Assembly: GCA_934141615.1 (NCBI GenBank)
Contig: CAKPCM010000024.1
Location: forward strand, 1-15,337
Reading direction: 5' to 3'
Length of the DNA stretch: 15,337 bases
Source of the DNA: an uncultured Bacilli bacterium
GTDB lineage: Bacteria; Bacillota_I; Bacilli_A; RF39; UBA660
Made by a program: the position numbers and the translations under genes. Shown one piece after another: positions 1 through 7,299 of this stretch; the stretch's first letter is position 1; each line of letters begins with the position of its first letter. Under the pieces are notes generated by a model. The model ran no database searches, was not told the DNA's origin, and saw nothing but the letters and a program-made list of their open reading frames with translations.

Positions 1-1191
1 GAACCAGTAAAGTTGGGGACAGCAACTACAACAGGTGTGGCAAATATAGAAGAGGCTAAATCAGCCGAAATAACAGGTATAAACGTTAGTTTATCAACTC
101 CAGGGGATAAAGTTACGTATACAGTAGATTTAGTAAACGAAGGAACGATTAATGCTAAGATTGATAAAATAGAAAAAACAAAGTTAACAAGTGAGCAACA
201 AAAATATCTAACGTTTAAAGTAACTGATAAGGATGGAAAAGAAGTAAGTGAAGGCGATATCTTATCAGCAGGAGAAACAAGAAACTTAACAATAACAATA
301 GAGTTTATAAAAGACTTAACTAAAGAGGATTTGCCTACTAGCACAAGTACAATATCATTATCATACAAACTAAACTTTGTACAAACGGATGAAAAAGTAA
401 CTAGTACAGGTCAAGGAACGCAGCAAGCTTGCACGTCGTTTGAAAAGAAAGATACATATAATGTAGGAGATGTAATAGCATTATGCGATACAGTGTCTAA
501 TAAATCAGAAGATTTTTATGTAATAAGTGATAATGGAACTACGGTAACAGCACTTGCTAAATATAATTTATTAGTTGGAAATACTGTGGTATTTAATGAT
601 GATTTTAGTGATGTAGCATCAGTAACTCCGATATCTTCGTTAGAAGAAGGATATGGACTTCAAAGTAGTATTGCAGCAAATTATGAATTGGACACAGAAA
701 CCGGTTATCCAAAAACTAATACAATAAAAGGTATAATAGCTTTTGCAGATAGAGAAGAGTCAAAGAAAATAAGTGATTGTTCTGATTCGTTTGGGTGCTA
801 TTATGGATACTGGTCAGATGATACATCTAATCATAACTTATTAAGCAAGTATGGAACAACGTATCCAGTAAATGTATTTGATAGTAACTCAAGTCTTTAT
901 ACTTCACTAAATGACTATAAAACATATTTAAAAAGTACATTAGGTAAAACGAGTGTTGAAACAAAACTAATGACGTATGAAGACTTAATAAATTTAGGAT
1001 GTATCAGAGATGATTATTGCACATCTGCACCATCATGGGTATATAGTACAAATTACTGGACTGCGTCTGCTTATGATGAAGTTACCGTGTGGCTTGTGAG
1101 CTTTGATGGTGGCTTTGGGCATGCAGCTTTTGATTATCTATATGGAATTGGTCTTCGCCCAGTAATTACAATAAAAAAATCTGAATTATAA
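1..1191 (+). CDS. Exported surface protein, 5'-truncated by window edge; TasA-like module plus lectin-like C-terminus
   Basis: The reading frame is open from base 1, so the true start lies outside the window; the TTG at 13 has no ribosome binding site. The visible 396 residues have three parts. Residues 1-135 are a beta-rich module, with 'VTYTVDLVNEGTINAKI' and 'LTKEDLPTS', that closely matches residues 75-185 of the large protein encoded at 2552-6067, which carries its own signal sequence. Residues 140-350 contain paired cysteines ('ACTSFEK...ALCD', 'DCSDSFGC', 'LGCIRDDYC') and the phrase 'YNVGDVIALC'. Residues 352-393 run from 'YWTASA' to 'GLRPVITI', an ending I associate with C-type-lectin or FGE-like folds in surface proteins of uncultivated Firmicutes. 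The module resembles SipW-dependent TasA/camelysin-type exported proteins. A probable role is surface display and ligand binding, but the ligand is unknown. An intrinsic terminator follows at once. Confidence 0.75.
   Translation, partial: EPVKLGTATTTGVANIEEAKSAEITGINVSLSTPGDKVTYTVDLVNEGTINAKIDKIEKTKLTSEQQKYLTFKVTDKDGKEVSEGDILSAGETRNLTITIEFIKDLTKEDLPTSTSTISLSYKLNFVQTDEKVTSTGQGTQQACTSFEKKDTYNVGDVIALCDTVSNKSEDFYVISDNGTTVTALAKYNLLVGNTVVFNDDFSDVASVTPISSLEEGYGLQSSIAANYELDTETGYPKTNTIKGIIAFADREESKKISDCSDSFGCYYGYWSDDTSNHNLLSKYGTTYPVNVFDSNSSLYTSLNDYKTYLKSTLGKTSVETKLMTYEDLINLGCIRDDYCTSAPSWVYSTNYWTASAYDEVTVWLVSFDGGFGHAAFDYLYGIGLRPVITIKKSEL
1060..1161 (+). other. Candidate DGR-type variable region at the gene's 3' end
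   Basis: Seen: by hand count this 102-bp stretch is 17 percent A and 46 percent G+C, while the same gene upstream is around 40-48 percent A. Most codons end in T or C (for example GTT, ACC, CTT, AGC, CAT, TAT, CTT, CGC), whereas neighbouring sequence prefers A-ending codons and AGA for Arg. The stretch lies between the conserved 'YWTASA' and 'RPVITI' blocks. Known: diversity-generating retroelements mutate template adenines, often in AAY codons, and the products sit at the C-terminal end of C-type-lectin-fold proteins. Inference: this may be a variable region. No reverse transcriptase or template repeat is in the window, so this is a hypothesis. Confidence 0.4.
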
Positions 1192-1200
1192 AAAAATATG

Positions 1201-1223
1201 CAAGTTTAAAAAACTTGTTTTTT
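1201..1223 (+). terminator. Intrinsic terminator
   Basis: A perfect 7-bp stem CAAGTTT/AAACTTG with an AAA loop is followed by six T. It begins 10 nt after the stop of the truncated surface-protein gene and separates it from the next gene. Confidence 0.8.
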
Positions 1224-1224
1224 C

Positions 1225-1255
1225 TTGTCATTTCACTTTACACTACGTATATAAT
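1225..1255 (+). promoter_or_regulatory. Probable sigma-A promoter of the BIG2 protein gene
   Basis: TTGTCA (1225-1230) matches the -35 consensus at five of six bases. It is followed after 17 nt by TATATA (1248-1253), or after 19 nt by TATAAT (1250-1255). It lies directly after the upstream terminator and would give a 5' leader of about 60 nt. Confidence 0.55.
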
Positions 1256-1320
1256 TTTGTTTACTGGGAATATTTTTAATGATAATATTTTAATAGAGAA
1301 TAATATATGGAGTGAGAAAT

Positions 1321-2379
1321 ATGAAGAAGGATATAGTAGAGTATTTAGGCTTTGAAGATAATAGTAAAAATCCTGTTGGAAGACCAAAGCTTGCTGATAA
1401 AAAAACAAAAAGAAAATCACTAATAATTGCAAGCGTATCTTTTACCTTTGTTATTTTACTATTAATCTTTGGGTATGGAACTTTATTTGGATTTAGAAAC
1501 TTAAATTTAAAGGGTTCTGTTGTACAAAATAATACAAATAAAAATGTTTTAGTAGAAGAAATAAGCCCACTCGTTAAAGATATTACAATAAAAACTGGAA
1601 CAGCAAGAAAAGTGTACTTAACAGTATTACCTGCAAATGCTTATAATAAAGATATTTCTTATACTTCATCTGATGAAAAAGTAGCACAAGTAGACTCTAC
1701 TGGAAAAGTAACTGCAGTAAGTGTTGGAGAAGCTATTATTACAGCGACTACTGAAGACGGTAGTAATTTAAGTACTTTCTTTAACGTAAAAGTAATAAAG
1801 AATGCCGAAGGAAAGTGTTCGTTTACATCACTTTCTAAAACGAGTGATGGTATATCTTACAATATAGGATGCAATAATGCTAAAATAAAAGAAATTGAGT
1901 ATAAGGTTGGAGCGGAAAGCTATGAAAAACTACTTACTAAAAAAAGTAGTGATGAAGTTAAGTTTTCAAGTGAACAAATAAAAAAGGGAATAACTTTTAA
2001 GGTTGTTTACTATGCTAATAATAGTAAAGTATCTAAGTATTCGGTTAAAACAATTGAATCGTCTGATGTTAAAAAAACTGAGCCTACAGGAAGTTGCACA
2101 CTTAATTTAAAAGATGTTAAAGCAAATCAAGCTAAATATGACATAACTTGTGATAACGCAAGCGTTACAAATATAGCTTATAAAATAGGAAACGGAAGTT
2201 ATATAGGACTTGATGCTAGTAGTTTGGCAGATACTGTCTTGTTTGAAGAAAGTGATGTAACAAGAGTTATTTACTTTAACGTAGAGTATAAGATAGATGG
2301 TACTAATAGATTAAAAACAGTATCAAAAAGTACTATAATTGAAAAAGGGATAGTAACAACCAGCAATAATGAAAATTAA
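1321..2379 (+). CDS. Type II membrane protein with BIG2 Ig-like domain and two Cys-paired repeats
   Basis: The 352-residue start at ATG 1321 is chosen because GGAG (1309-1312) lies 8 nt upstream; the in-frame GTG at 1312 overlaps that site. Residues 1-33 are a basic, presumably cytoplasmic tail containing 'VGRPKLADKKTKRK'. Residues 34-53 form one membrane segment. Residues 85-159 are a recognisable bacterial Ig-like group 2 domain ('SSDEKVAQVDSTGKVTAVSVGEAIITAT'-type core). Two related repeats follow, at about 165-247 and 258-345. Each has a Cys near its start and another 17-18 residues later, then an 'I.YK.G..SY' motif, so each may hold a disulfide outside the cell. There is no sortase motif, so the protein is probably held by its N-terminal helix. 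BIG2 domains are common in adhesins and cell-wall proteins; a role in surface attachment is inferred. It has its own promoter and terminator. Confidence 0.8.
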   Translation: MKKDIVEYLGFEDNSKNPVGRPKLADKKTKRKSLIIASVSFTFVILLLIFGYGTLFGFRNLNLKGSVVQNNTNKNVLVEEISPLVKDITIKTGTARKVYLTVLPANAYNKDISYTSSDEKVAQVDSTGKVTAVSVGEAIITATTEDGSNLSTFFNVKVIKNAEGKCSFTSLSKTSDGISYNIGCNNAKIKEIEYKVGAESYEKLLTKKSSDEVKFSSEQIKKGITFKVVYYANNSKVSKYSVKTIESSDVKKTEPTGSCTLNLKDVKANQAKYDITCDNASVTNIAYKIGNGSYIGLDASSLADTVLFEESDVTRVIYFNVEYKIDGTNRLKTVSKSTIIEKGIVTTSNNEN

Positions 2380-2390
2380 ATAAAATTATA

Positions 2391-2415
2391 AAAACATCAT
2401 ACAGTGGTGTTTTTT
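2391..2415 (+). terminator. Intrinsic terminator
   Basis: A 9-bp stem AAAACATCA/TGGTGTTTT (one T-G wobble), loop TACAG, runs into a T-rich tail. It starts 12 nt after the stop of the BIG2 protein gene. Confidence 0.75.
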
Positions 2416-2436
2416 ATTTTAACAGAGTTTTAATCA

Positions 2437-2460
2437 CAAATGAAAATTTTAGTTCATTTG
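2437..2460. repeat. 8-bp inverted repeat upstream of the GLUG-protein promoter
   Basis: CAAATGAA and TTCATTTG form a perfect inverted repeat with an 8-nt spacer, about 28 nt upstream of the -35 element of the next gene. No T run follows it, so it is not an obvious terminator. It could bind a regulator or be chance in AT-rich sequence. Confidence 0.3.
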
Positions 2461-2487
2461 AAAAAATGGGTTAGATAAAATTAAATG

Positions 2488-2515
2488 TTGTAATAAAATT
2501 TAAATCTGATATAAT
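2488..2515 (+). promoter_or_regulatory. Sigma-A promoter of the GLUG-repeat surface gene
   Basis: TTGTAA (-35, 2488-2493), a 16-nt spacer and a perfect TATAAT (-10, 2510-2515) preceded by an extended TG at 2507-2508. The predicted transcript begins near 2522, about 30 nt before the start codon. This is one of the best vegetative promoters in the window. Confidence 0.7.
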
Positions 2516-2551
2516 TGAATTAATAATAGTAATGTCTTTGAGGTGTAAAAT

Positions 2552-5500
2552 ATGGAAAAAAATCGTAGAAAAAAGATGGTTGTATTTGGAATTTTAGTTG
2601 TAATAGTATTGTTATCAACAGTTGCATTTGCAACCATGAGTATAGTTTTAAATATTAATGGAACTGCTAAACTCAATTCAATGAAATGGGATATATATTT
2701 TGATAATTTATCTGTTGCGAATACTTTTGGTAGTGCAAGTGAGATTTCTGTTCCTAGTATAGTTGATAAAACAACTATAGATAACATTGAAGTTGCCTTG
2801 AATAGTCCTAAGGACATGGTGACATATAATGTTGATTTAGTAAATGAAGGAAACATTGATGCCGAAATAGAAGATGTTTTGATGCCAAAGTTGAGTAAGA
2901 ATCAAAGTAAATATTTAGAAATTAAGTTGTTATATGAAGATGGAAGTGAAGTAAAAAAAGGTGATATACTTCAAAGGACAACTCTTAAAAAAGTTACTTT
3001 AAAGATTAAATATAAAGATGATCTTGGAAAGGAAGATTTACCATCTGTGTCAGAGGTTATAGATGTATCATGTACAATAACATTTATTCAAACTGATAAT
3101 AAAGATATAGCAGATAATGTTACTACGATAAAACAAGAGGAACATGCAAATGACCCAAATCCAGGTGATATTACAAATAATGGTTTGTATGATGGAAGCA
3201 AGTCAAATCCATATCAAATACAAAGCATAGAAGATTTAGTGCAATTTTCAAATGATGTATCCGATGGAAATAGTTATGCTAATAAATATATTATAGTAGC
3301 AAACAATTTGGATTTTAACGAATCAAGTTCTTATGTTGATTCTAGAACAACTGCGTATGGTGATATAAACGAAGATGGCAAAATAGATGCTATAAAACAG
3401 GAACTTACTACTGATTCTGGATTTAAACCAATAGGTAATAACTCGAATTATTTTAAGGGAACGTTTGATGGAAATGATAATGTAATATCAAATTTGATGA
3501 TAAATAGAGCCAGTGTTAATTATGTGGGATTATTTGGACAAACAAGTGGAACGGTACAGAATTTAACTATAAGTAATGTGAATATAACTGGAAATAATTA
3601 CGTTGGTGGAATAACAGGAAATTGGGGGAAAATTTCAGATATTAATGTGTCTGGGACAATCCATGGAAATGACTATGTTGGTGGAATAACAGGAAATGGT
3701 TCAACCGTAAAACATTCTAAAGTAGATTCTTCTAATATAGTTGGAAATACCAACGTTGGTGGAGTTGCAGGATATGATACAAGAATATATAGTACTGTAG
3801 TAGATGCCAATGTAACTGGAACCAATTGTGTTGGAGGAGCTTTAGGAAGTTCTGGATATGATTCGGCAGATGTATATGCTGTTGTAGTTTCAGGAGATAT
3901 AAGTGGTACTAAAAACGTTGGTGGTTTATCAGGTTTTTCTACTTATTCTGTTGATATGATAGGAATATATAAAAAAGGAAATGTATCTGGAAGCTCATCT
4001 GTTGGCTTAATATATGGAGGGGTTTATGAAAAGGCAACTAGAAGAAGTTATTCAATAAAAACAGCAACCTTAAATGGAAGTAAGGTATCGGATAACAAAG
4101 ACTTTACATTATCAAATGGTCAAACAATAGAAACAATAAATGAGGTATATAAAGACATAAATTTAGCAGAACTTGTTCTTGATACATATATAGGTGGAGA
4201 CAATGATGGTGATGGATATTATTATGACTATAATGAAGATAAGACTAAGCTAGTTGAAAAGAATATAAGTGAAAATCCATTAGTATTCAGTTTAGAAGGA
4301 AGTGGAACATCGGCGAATCCATATATAATAAATACAAAAGAAGATTTAAAACAAATAAATTTAAAATTAGATAAGGTATATAAACTTAATAATGACATAG
4401 ATTTAACAGGAGAAGATAAGTATTATATAATAGGTTCGGGAAAGAATCCATTTACTGGCACCTTTGATGGAAATGGTCATGTAATAAGTGGTCTTACGAT
4501 AAATAATCAAAACGTAAGTTACGCAGGAATATTTGGATATGCAACAGGAACAATAAAGAATTTAACCGTAAGTGATGAAAACATAACTGGAAATAATTAT
4601 GTCGGCGGAATAACAGGCGCTGGAGGAAAAATTTCAGATATTAATGTGTCTGGGATAATCCATGGAAATGACTATGTTGGAGGAATAACAGGAAACGGTT
4701 CGACCGTAAAACACTCTAAAGTAAATTCTTCTAATATAGTTGGAAATAATAACGTTGGTGGAGTTGCAGGATATGATACAAGAATATATAGTACTGTAGT
4801 AGATGCCAATGTAACTGGAACCAATTGTGTTGGAGGAGCTTTAGGAAGTTCTGGATATGATTCGGCAGATGTATATGCTGTTGTAGTTTCAGGAGATATA
4901 AGTGGTACTAAAAACGTTGGTGGTTTATCAGGTTTTTCTACTTATTCTGTTGATATGATAGGAATATATAAAAAAGGAAATGTATCTGGAAGCTCATCTG
5001 TTGGCTTAATATATGGAGGGGTTTATGAAAAGGCAACTAGAAGAAGTTATTCAATAAAAACAGCAACCTTAAATGGAAGTAAGGTATCGGATAACAAAGA
5101 CTTTACATTATCAAATGGTCAAACAATAGAAACAATAAATGAGGTATATAAAGACATAAATTTAGCAGAACTTGTTCTTGATACATATATAGGTGGAGAC
5201 AATGATGGTGATGGATATTATTATGACTATAATGAAGATAAGACTAAGCTAGTTGAAAAGAATATAAGTGAAAATCCATTAGTATTCAGTTTAGAAGGAA
5301 GTGGAACATCGGCGAATCCATATATAATAAATACAAAAGAAGATTTAAAACAAATAAATTTAAAATTAGATAAGGTATATAAACTTAATAATGACATAGA
5401 TTTAACAGGAGAAGATAAGTATTATATAATAGGTTCGGGAAAGAATCCATTTACTGGCACCTTTGATGGAAATGGTCATGTAATAAGTGGTCTTACGATA

Positions 5501-6067
5501 AATAATCAAAACGTAAGTTACGCAGGAATATTTGGATATGCAACAGGAACAATAAAGAATTTAACCGTAAGTGATGAAAACATAACTGGAAATAATTACG
5601 TTGGAGGAGTTGTTGGACAAGGTTCGGCTATGACAAACATTAGTGTATCATCTGATATTATTGGAAATAATTATGTTGGTGGTATTGCTGGATATGCTGG
5701 AAATATTAATCAATTTGTTGTATCATCTAATGTAACAGGTTCAAACTATGTAGGTTGTGCATCAGGTGGTGCAGATTCATCGAAGGGAGTTTGCCTTAGT
5801 GGCAAGATTGTTGGGACATCTAATGTCAATAGAATATTTGGAACCTCTAAAGGAACTAGGAATGTTTTAGCAATACAAAATGAAGTATTAGTAAATAATT
5901 CGAAGAAAACAAATACTTCTTCCAACTCTAATGATGGATTGGATATATTAAGGGAAGATTTGACTCAACAAAAGTATGAAGAATTAGGTTTTACATTTGA
6001 GATAAAAATTAGTGAACCTTATTGGTTATATAATGATAGTAATATTTTATTAAAAGGAGTTAACTAG
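2552..6067 (+). CDS. Large exported GLUG-repeat surface protein with internal duplication
   Basis: The 1171-residue start is set by GAGGTG (2540-2545) 6 nt before the ATG. Residues 1-30 are a signal sequence: basic start, hydrophobic core, then 'AFATMS'. Residues 30-185 are a TasA/SipW-type module also found in the truncated gene at the window start. From about residue 205 the protein is built of segments such as 'NPYQIQSIEDL', 'FTGTFDGNGHVISGLTI' and many 'NYVGGITG'-like GLUG motifs, the pattern of beta-helical adhesins and of GLUG regions in some M26 proteases. I see no protease domain. Residues 401-683 and 734-1016 are identical. Acidic loops 'GDINEDGKIDAI' (about 272-283) and 'GGDNDGDGYY' (about 547 and 880) look like EF-hand or dockerin-type calcium sites. 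No LPXTG motif is present; the C-terminal 45 residues are unique. A small membrane-protein gene follows with coupled translation. Surface adhesion is inferred. Confidence 0.85.
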   Translation: MEKNRRKKMVVFGILVVIVLLSTVAFATMSIVLNINGTAKLNSMKWDIYFDNLSVANTFGSASEISVPSIVDKTTIDNIEVALNSPKDMVTYNVDLVNEGNIDAEIEDVLMPKLSKNQSKYLEIKLLYEDGSEVKKGDILQRTTLKKVTLKIKYKDDLGKEDLPSVSEVIDVSCTITFIQTDNKDIADNVTTIKQEEHANDPNPGDITNNGLYDGSKSNPYQIQSIEDLVQFSNDVSDGNSYANKYIIVANNLDFNESSSYVDSRTTAYGDINEDGKIDAIKQELTTDSGFKPIGNNSNYFKGTFDGNDNVISNLMINRASVNYVGLFGQTSGTVQNLTISNVNITGNNYVGGITGNWGKISDINVSGTIHGNDYVGGITGNGSTVKHSKVDSSNIVGNTNVGGVAGYDTRIYSTVVDANVTGTNCVGGALGSSGYDSADVYAVVVSGDISGTKNVGGLSGFSTYSVDMIGIYKKGNVSGSSSVGLIYGGVYEKATRRSYSIKTATLNGSKVSDNKDFTLSNGQTIETINEVYKDINLAELVLDTYIGGDNDGDGYYYDYNEDKTKLVEKNISENPLVFSLEGSGTSANPYIINTKEDLKQINLKLDKVYKLNNDIDLTGEDKYYIIGSGKNPFTGTFDGNGHVISGLTINNQNVSYAGIFGYATGTIKNLTVSDENITGNNYVGGITGAGGKISDINVSGIIHGNDYVGGITGNGSTVKHSKVNSSNIVGNNNVGGVAGYDTRIYSTVVDANVTGTNCVGGALGSSGYDSADVYAVVVSGDISGTKNVGGLSGFSTYSVDMIGIYKKGNVSGSSSVGLIYGGVYEKATRRSYSIKTATLNGSKVSDNKDFTLSNGQTIETINEVYKDINLAELVLDTYIGGDNDGDGYYYDYNEDKTKLVEKNISENPLVFSLEGSGTSANPYIINTKEDLKQINLKLDKVYKLNNDIDLTGEDKYYIIGSGKNPFTGTFDGNGHVISGLTINNQNVSYAGIFGYATGTIKNLTVSDENITGNNYVGGVVGQGSAMTNISVSSDIIGNNYVGGIAGYAGNINQFVVSSNVTGSNYVGCASGGADSSKGVCLSGKIVGTSNVNRIFGTSKGTRNVLAIQNEVLVNNSKKTNTSSNSNDGLDILREDLTQQKYEELGFTFEIKISEPYWLYNDSNILLKGVN
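3752..4599 (+). repeat. Internal direct repeat, copy 1 (848 bp, perfect)
   Basis: By base-by-base reading this segment is identical to 4751-5598, offset 999 bp (333 codons, in frame). Homology continues 171 bp upstream (3581-3751 against 4580-4750) but with about 18 differences. The copy encodes GLUG motifs, one DNDGDG acidic loop and a complete 'TFDGNGHVISGLTI' segment. Confidence 0.95.
4751..5598 (+). repeat. Internal direct repeat, copy 2 (848 bp, perfect)
   Basis: Second copy of 3752-4599. Identity ends at base 5599 (C against T at 4600), after which the two GLUG segments diverge to 'GGVVGQGS' and 'GGITGAGG'. The 999-bp period keeps the reading frame, so recombination between copies would lengthen or shorten the protein by 333 residues without a frameshift. 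Confidence 0.95.
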
Positions 6068-6076
6068 GTGGAAAAT

Positions 6077-6466
6077 ATGAATAAAAAAAATAAAATAATA
6101 GTTATTGTTACGATATCAGTCATTTTGTTATGTATATTGGCTTTTATTGTTGCAAGCAATAGAGAAAAAGTTGTTAAATGTAAATACATAGATGGCACTA
6201 TGGAACTAACTTTTAAAAAGAATAATCTTGTTTACATAGAAGGAACCATTAGTTCTAAGAGTAATGGTATAGAAGTTTTTGAACAAGATGAAATAAATAA
6301 TAACGTTATAAAATATAACAAGAAAAATAACACGATAAAATTTTCAATTCCGTATAAAAAGCATAATGAACGTGCATTAAATTATATTGGCTTTAATTAT
6401 AATAATTCGTCAAGATATAAGGACGTTATTAAAAGTTTGGAAGACAACAATTATTATTGTGAATAA
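6077..6466 (+). CDS. Small membrane-anchored protein, unknown function
   Basis: The 129-residue start at ATG 6077 is chosen because AGGTGG (6066-6071), which overlaps the stop codon of the preceding gene, lies 5 nt upstream; the in-frame GTG at 6068 is inside that site. Residues 1-5 are basic and residues 6-27 are one hydrophobic segment, followed by an outside domain of about 100 residues. That domain is Lys/Asn-rich and probably beta-stranded ('MELTFKKNNLVYIEGTISS'). It has one Cys just after the membrane ('VKCKY') and one next to the C-terminus ('YYCE'), which could pair. There is no lipobox. It shares a transcript with the GLUG-repeat gene (start only 9 nt after that stop) and is closed by a terminator, so it may assist export or anchoring of the large protein. 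That role is inferred from position; I do not recognise the family. Confidence 0.7.
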   Translation: MNKKNKIIVIVTISVILLCILAFIVASNREKVVKCKYIDGTMELTFKKNNLVYIEGTISSKSNGIEVFEQDEINNNVIKYNKKNNTIKFSIPYKKHNERALNYIGFNYNNSSRYKDVIKSLEDNNYYCE

Positions 6467-6467
6467 G

Positions 6468-6495
6468 AGATTGTAAGTATATTACAATCTTTTTT
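6468..6495 (+). terminator. Intrinsic terminator
   Basis: A perfect 9-bp stem AGATTGTAA/TTACAATCT with a GTATA loop and a T tail. It begins 2 nt after the stop codon of the small membrane protein gene and ends the two-gene surface operon. Confidence 0.85.
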
Positions 6496-6521
6496 GTTAA
6501 CCATATAAATAGGTGAAGCAT

Positions 6522-7253
6522 ATGATAAAAGATATAATAAATACTAATTGGAATGAAATAATGCTTGTATCAGAAAGAGCGATTGTCTCTTTAGTGTTTT
6601 TGTTTTTTATGACCAAACTTATCGGAAAGAAACAGGTCTCAGAACTTAGTTTATTTGATTATGTAATAAGTATTTCTATTGGTAATTTTGCAGCAGAAAT
6701 GACAACTAGTACAGACACGCAAGTATTAAATGGGCTTTTTGGCGTATTAATATTTGGTTTTGTTGCGGTATTAGTTTCAATCCTTACCATGAAAAGTATA
6801 ATTCTTAGAAGACTTTTTATGGGAAGTCCAACGATACTAATGGAAAATGGTAGATTTGTGTATAAAAACTTAAAAAGGGTAAAAATGGATATAAATGACT
6901 TTTTAGAAACCGCTAGAATAGCTGGATATTTCGACGTGAGTAAAATAAAGTATGCGCTTATGGAAGCTAACGGAAAAATAAGTTTTATGCTAAAGGAAGA
7001 AAATAATCCAGTAACTATTAAAGATATGAATTTAAAGGTTTCTAAAGATGGCTTGGTAGCAAATGTTATAATAGATGGTAAGATAATGAAAAAGAATTTA
7101 TCTAACATAAATAAAGATAGTGCGTGGTTATTAAAGCAGCTAAAGGTATCTGGTAAAAATGTTAAAGACATATTACTTGCAACGGTAGATGTAAACGAAA
7201 AGTTAGTAATCTATGAAAAGAGGGATAGCATAATAAAAAATGTGCTAGAATAA
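6522..7253 (+). CDS. DUF421 (YetF-like) integral membrane protein
   Basis: The 243-residue start at ATG 6522 is chosen because AGGTGA (6511-6516) lies 5 nt upstream. Hydrophobic segments at about residues 13-32, 45-58 and 68-90 form the membrane part. The conserved DUF421 stretch begins near residue 35 with 'GKKQVSELSLFDYVISISIGN'. The cytoplasmic domain follows with 'GSPTILMENGR' (101-111) and 'ARIAGYFDVSKIKYALME' (131-148), both typical of YetF, YdfS and YrbG. Length fits the family. The biochemical role is unknown; in Bacillus, DUF421 proteins (YetF, 2Duf) have been linked to properties of the spore inner membrane, which suits the sporulation genes farther along, although that link is inference. 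It starts just after the upstream terminator, leaving little room for a promoter, and no terminator separates it from the YfhO gene. Confidence 0.85.
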   Translation: MIKDIINTNWNEIMLVSERAIVSLVFLFFMTKLIGKKQVSELSLFDYVISISIGNFAAEMTTSTDTQVLNGLFGVLIFGFVAVLVSILTMKSIILRRLFMGSPTILMENGRFVYKNLKRVKMDINDFLETARIAGYFDVSKIKYALMEANGKISFMLKEENNPVTIKDMNLKVSKDGLVANVIIDGKIMKKNLSNINKDSAWLLKQLKVSGKNVKDILLATVDVNEKLVIYEKRDSIIKNVLE

Positions 7254-7255
7254 TC

Positions 7256-7284
7256 TTTCTAAATTTGGTAAATTATGTTATCAT
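7256..7284 (+). promoter_or_regulatory. Weak sigma-A promoter candidate before the YfhO-family gene
   Basis: TATCAT (7279-7284) has an extended TG at 7276-7277; TTTCTA (7256-7261), 17 nt upstream, is a poor -35. The predicted transcript would start near 7291, on the ribosome binding site, so read-through from the DUF421 gene may be more important. Confidence 0.25.
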
Positions 7285-7299
7285 TTTTATGGTGATGAT

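Noticed and set aside
2500..2856. Open frame of 118 codons on the minus strand over the start of the GLUG gene
   Set aside because: It lies across a strong promoter and signal-peptide coding region, has no ribosome binding site, and its sequence reads as the mirror of the real gene.
3581..5700. Regularly spaced repeats considered as a CRISPR-like array
   Set aside because: Repeats are in-frame GLUG codons of a continuous protein, with uneven spacing and no palindromic units.
6477..6510. Possible forespore (sigma-F or sigma-G) promoter before the DUF421 gene
   Set aside because: GTATA could serve as a -35, but CATATAAA is 20 nt away and does not fit the -10 consensus; the region is mostly terminator hairpin.
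6659..7171. Minus-strand open frame of 170 codons inside the DUF421 gene
   Set aside because: The opposite strand encodes a clear conserved family; the frame is a by-product of AT-rich codon use and has no binding site.
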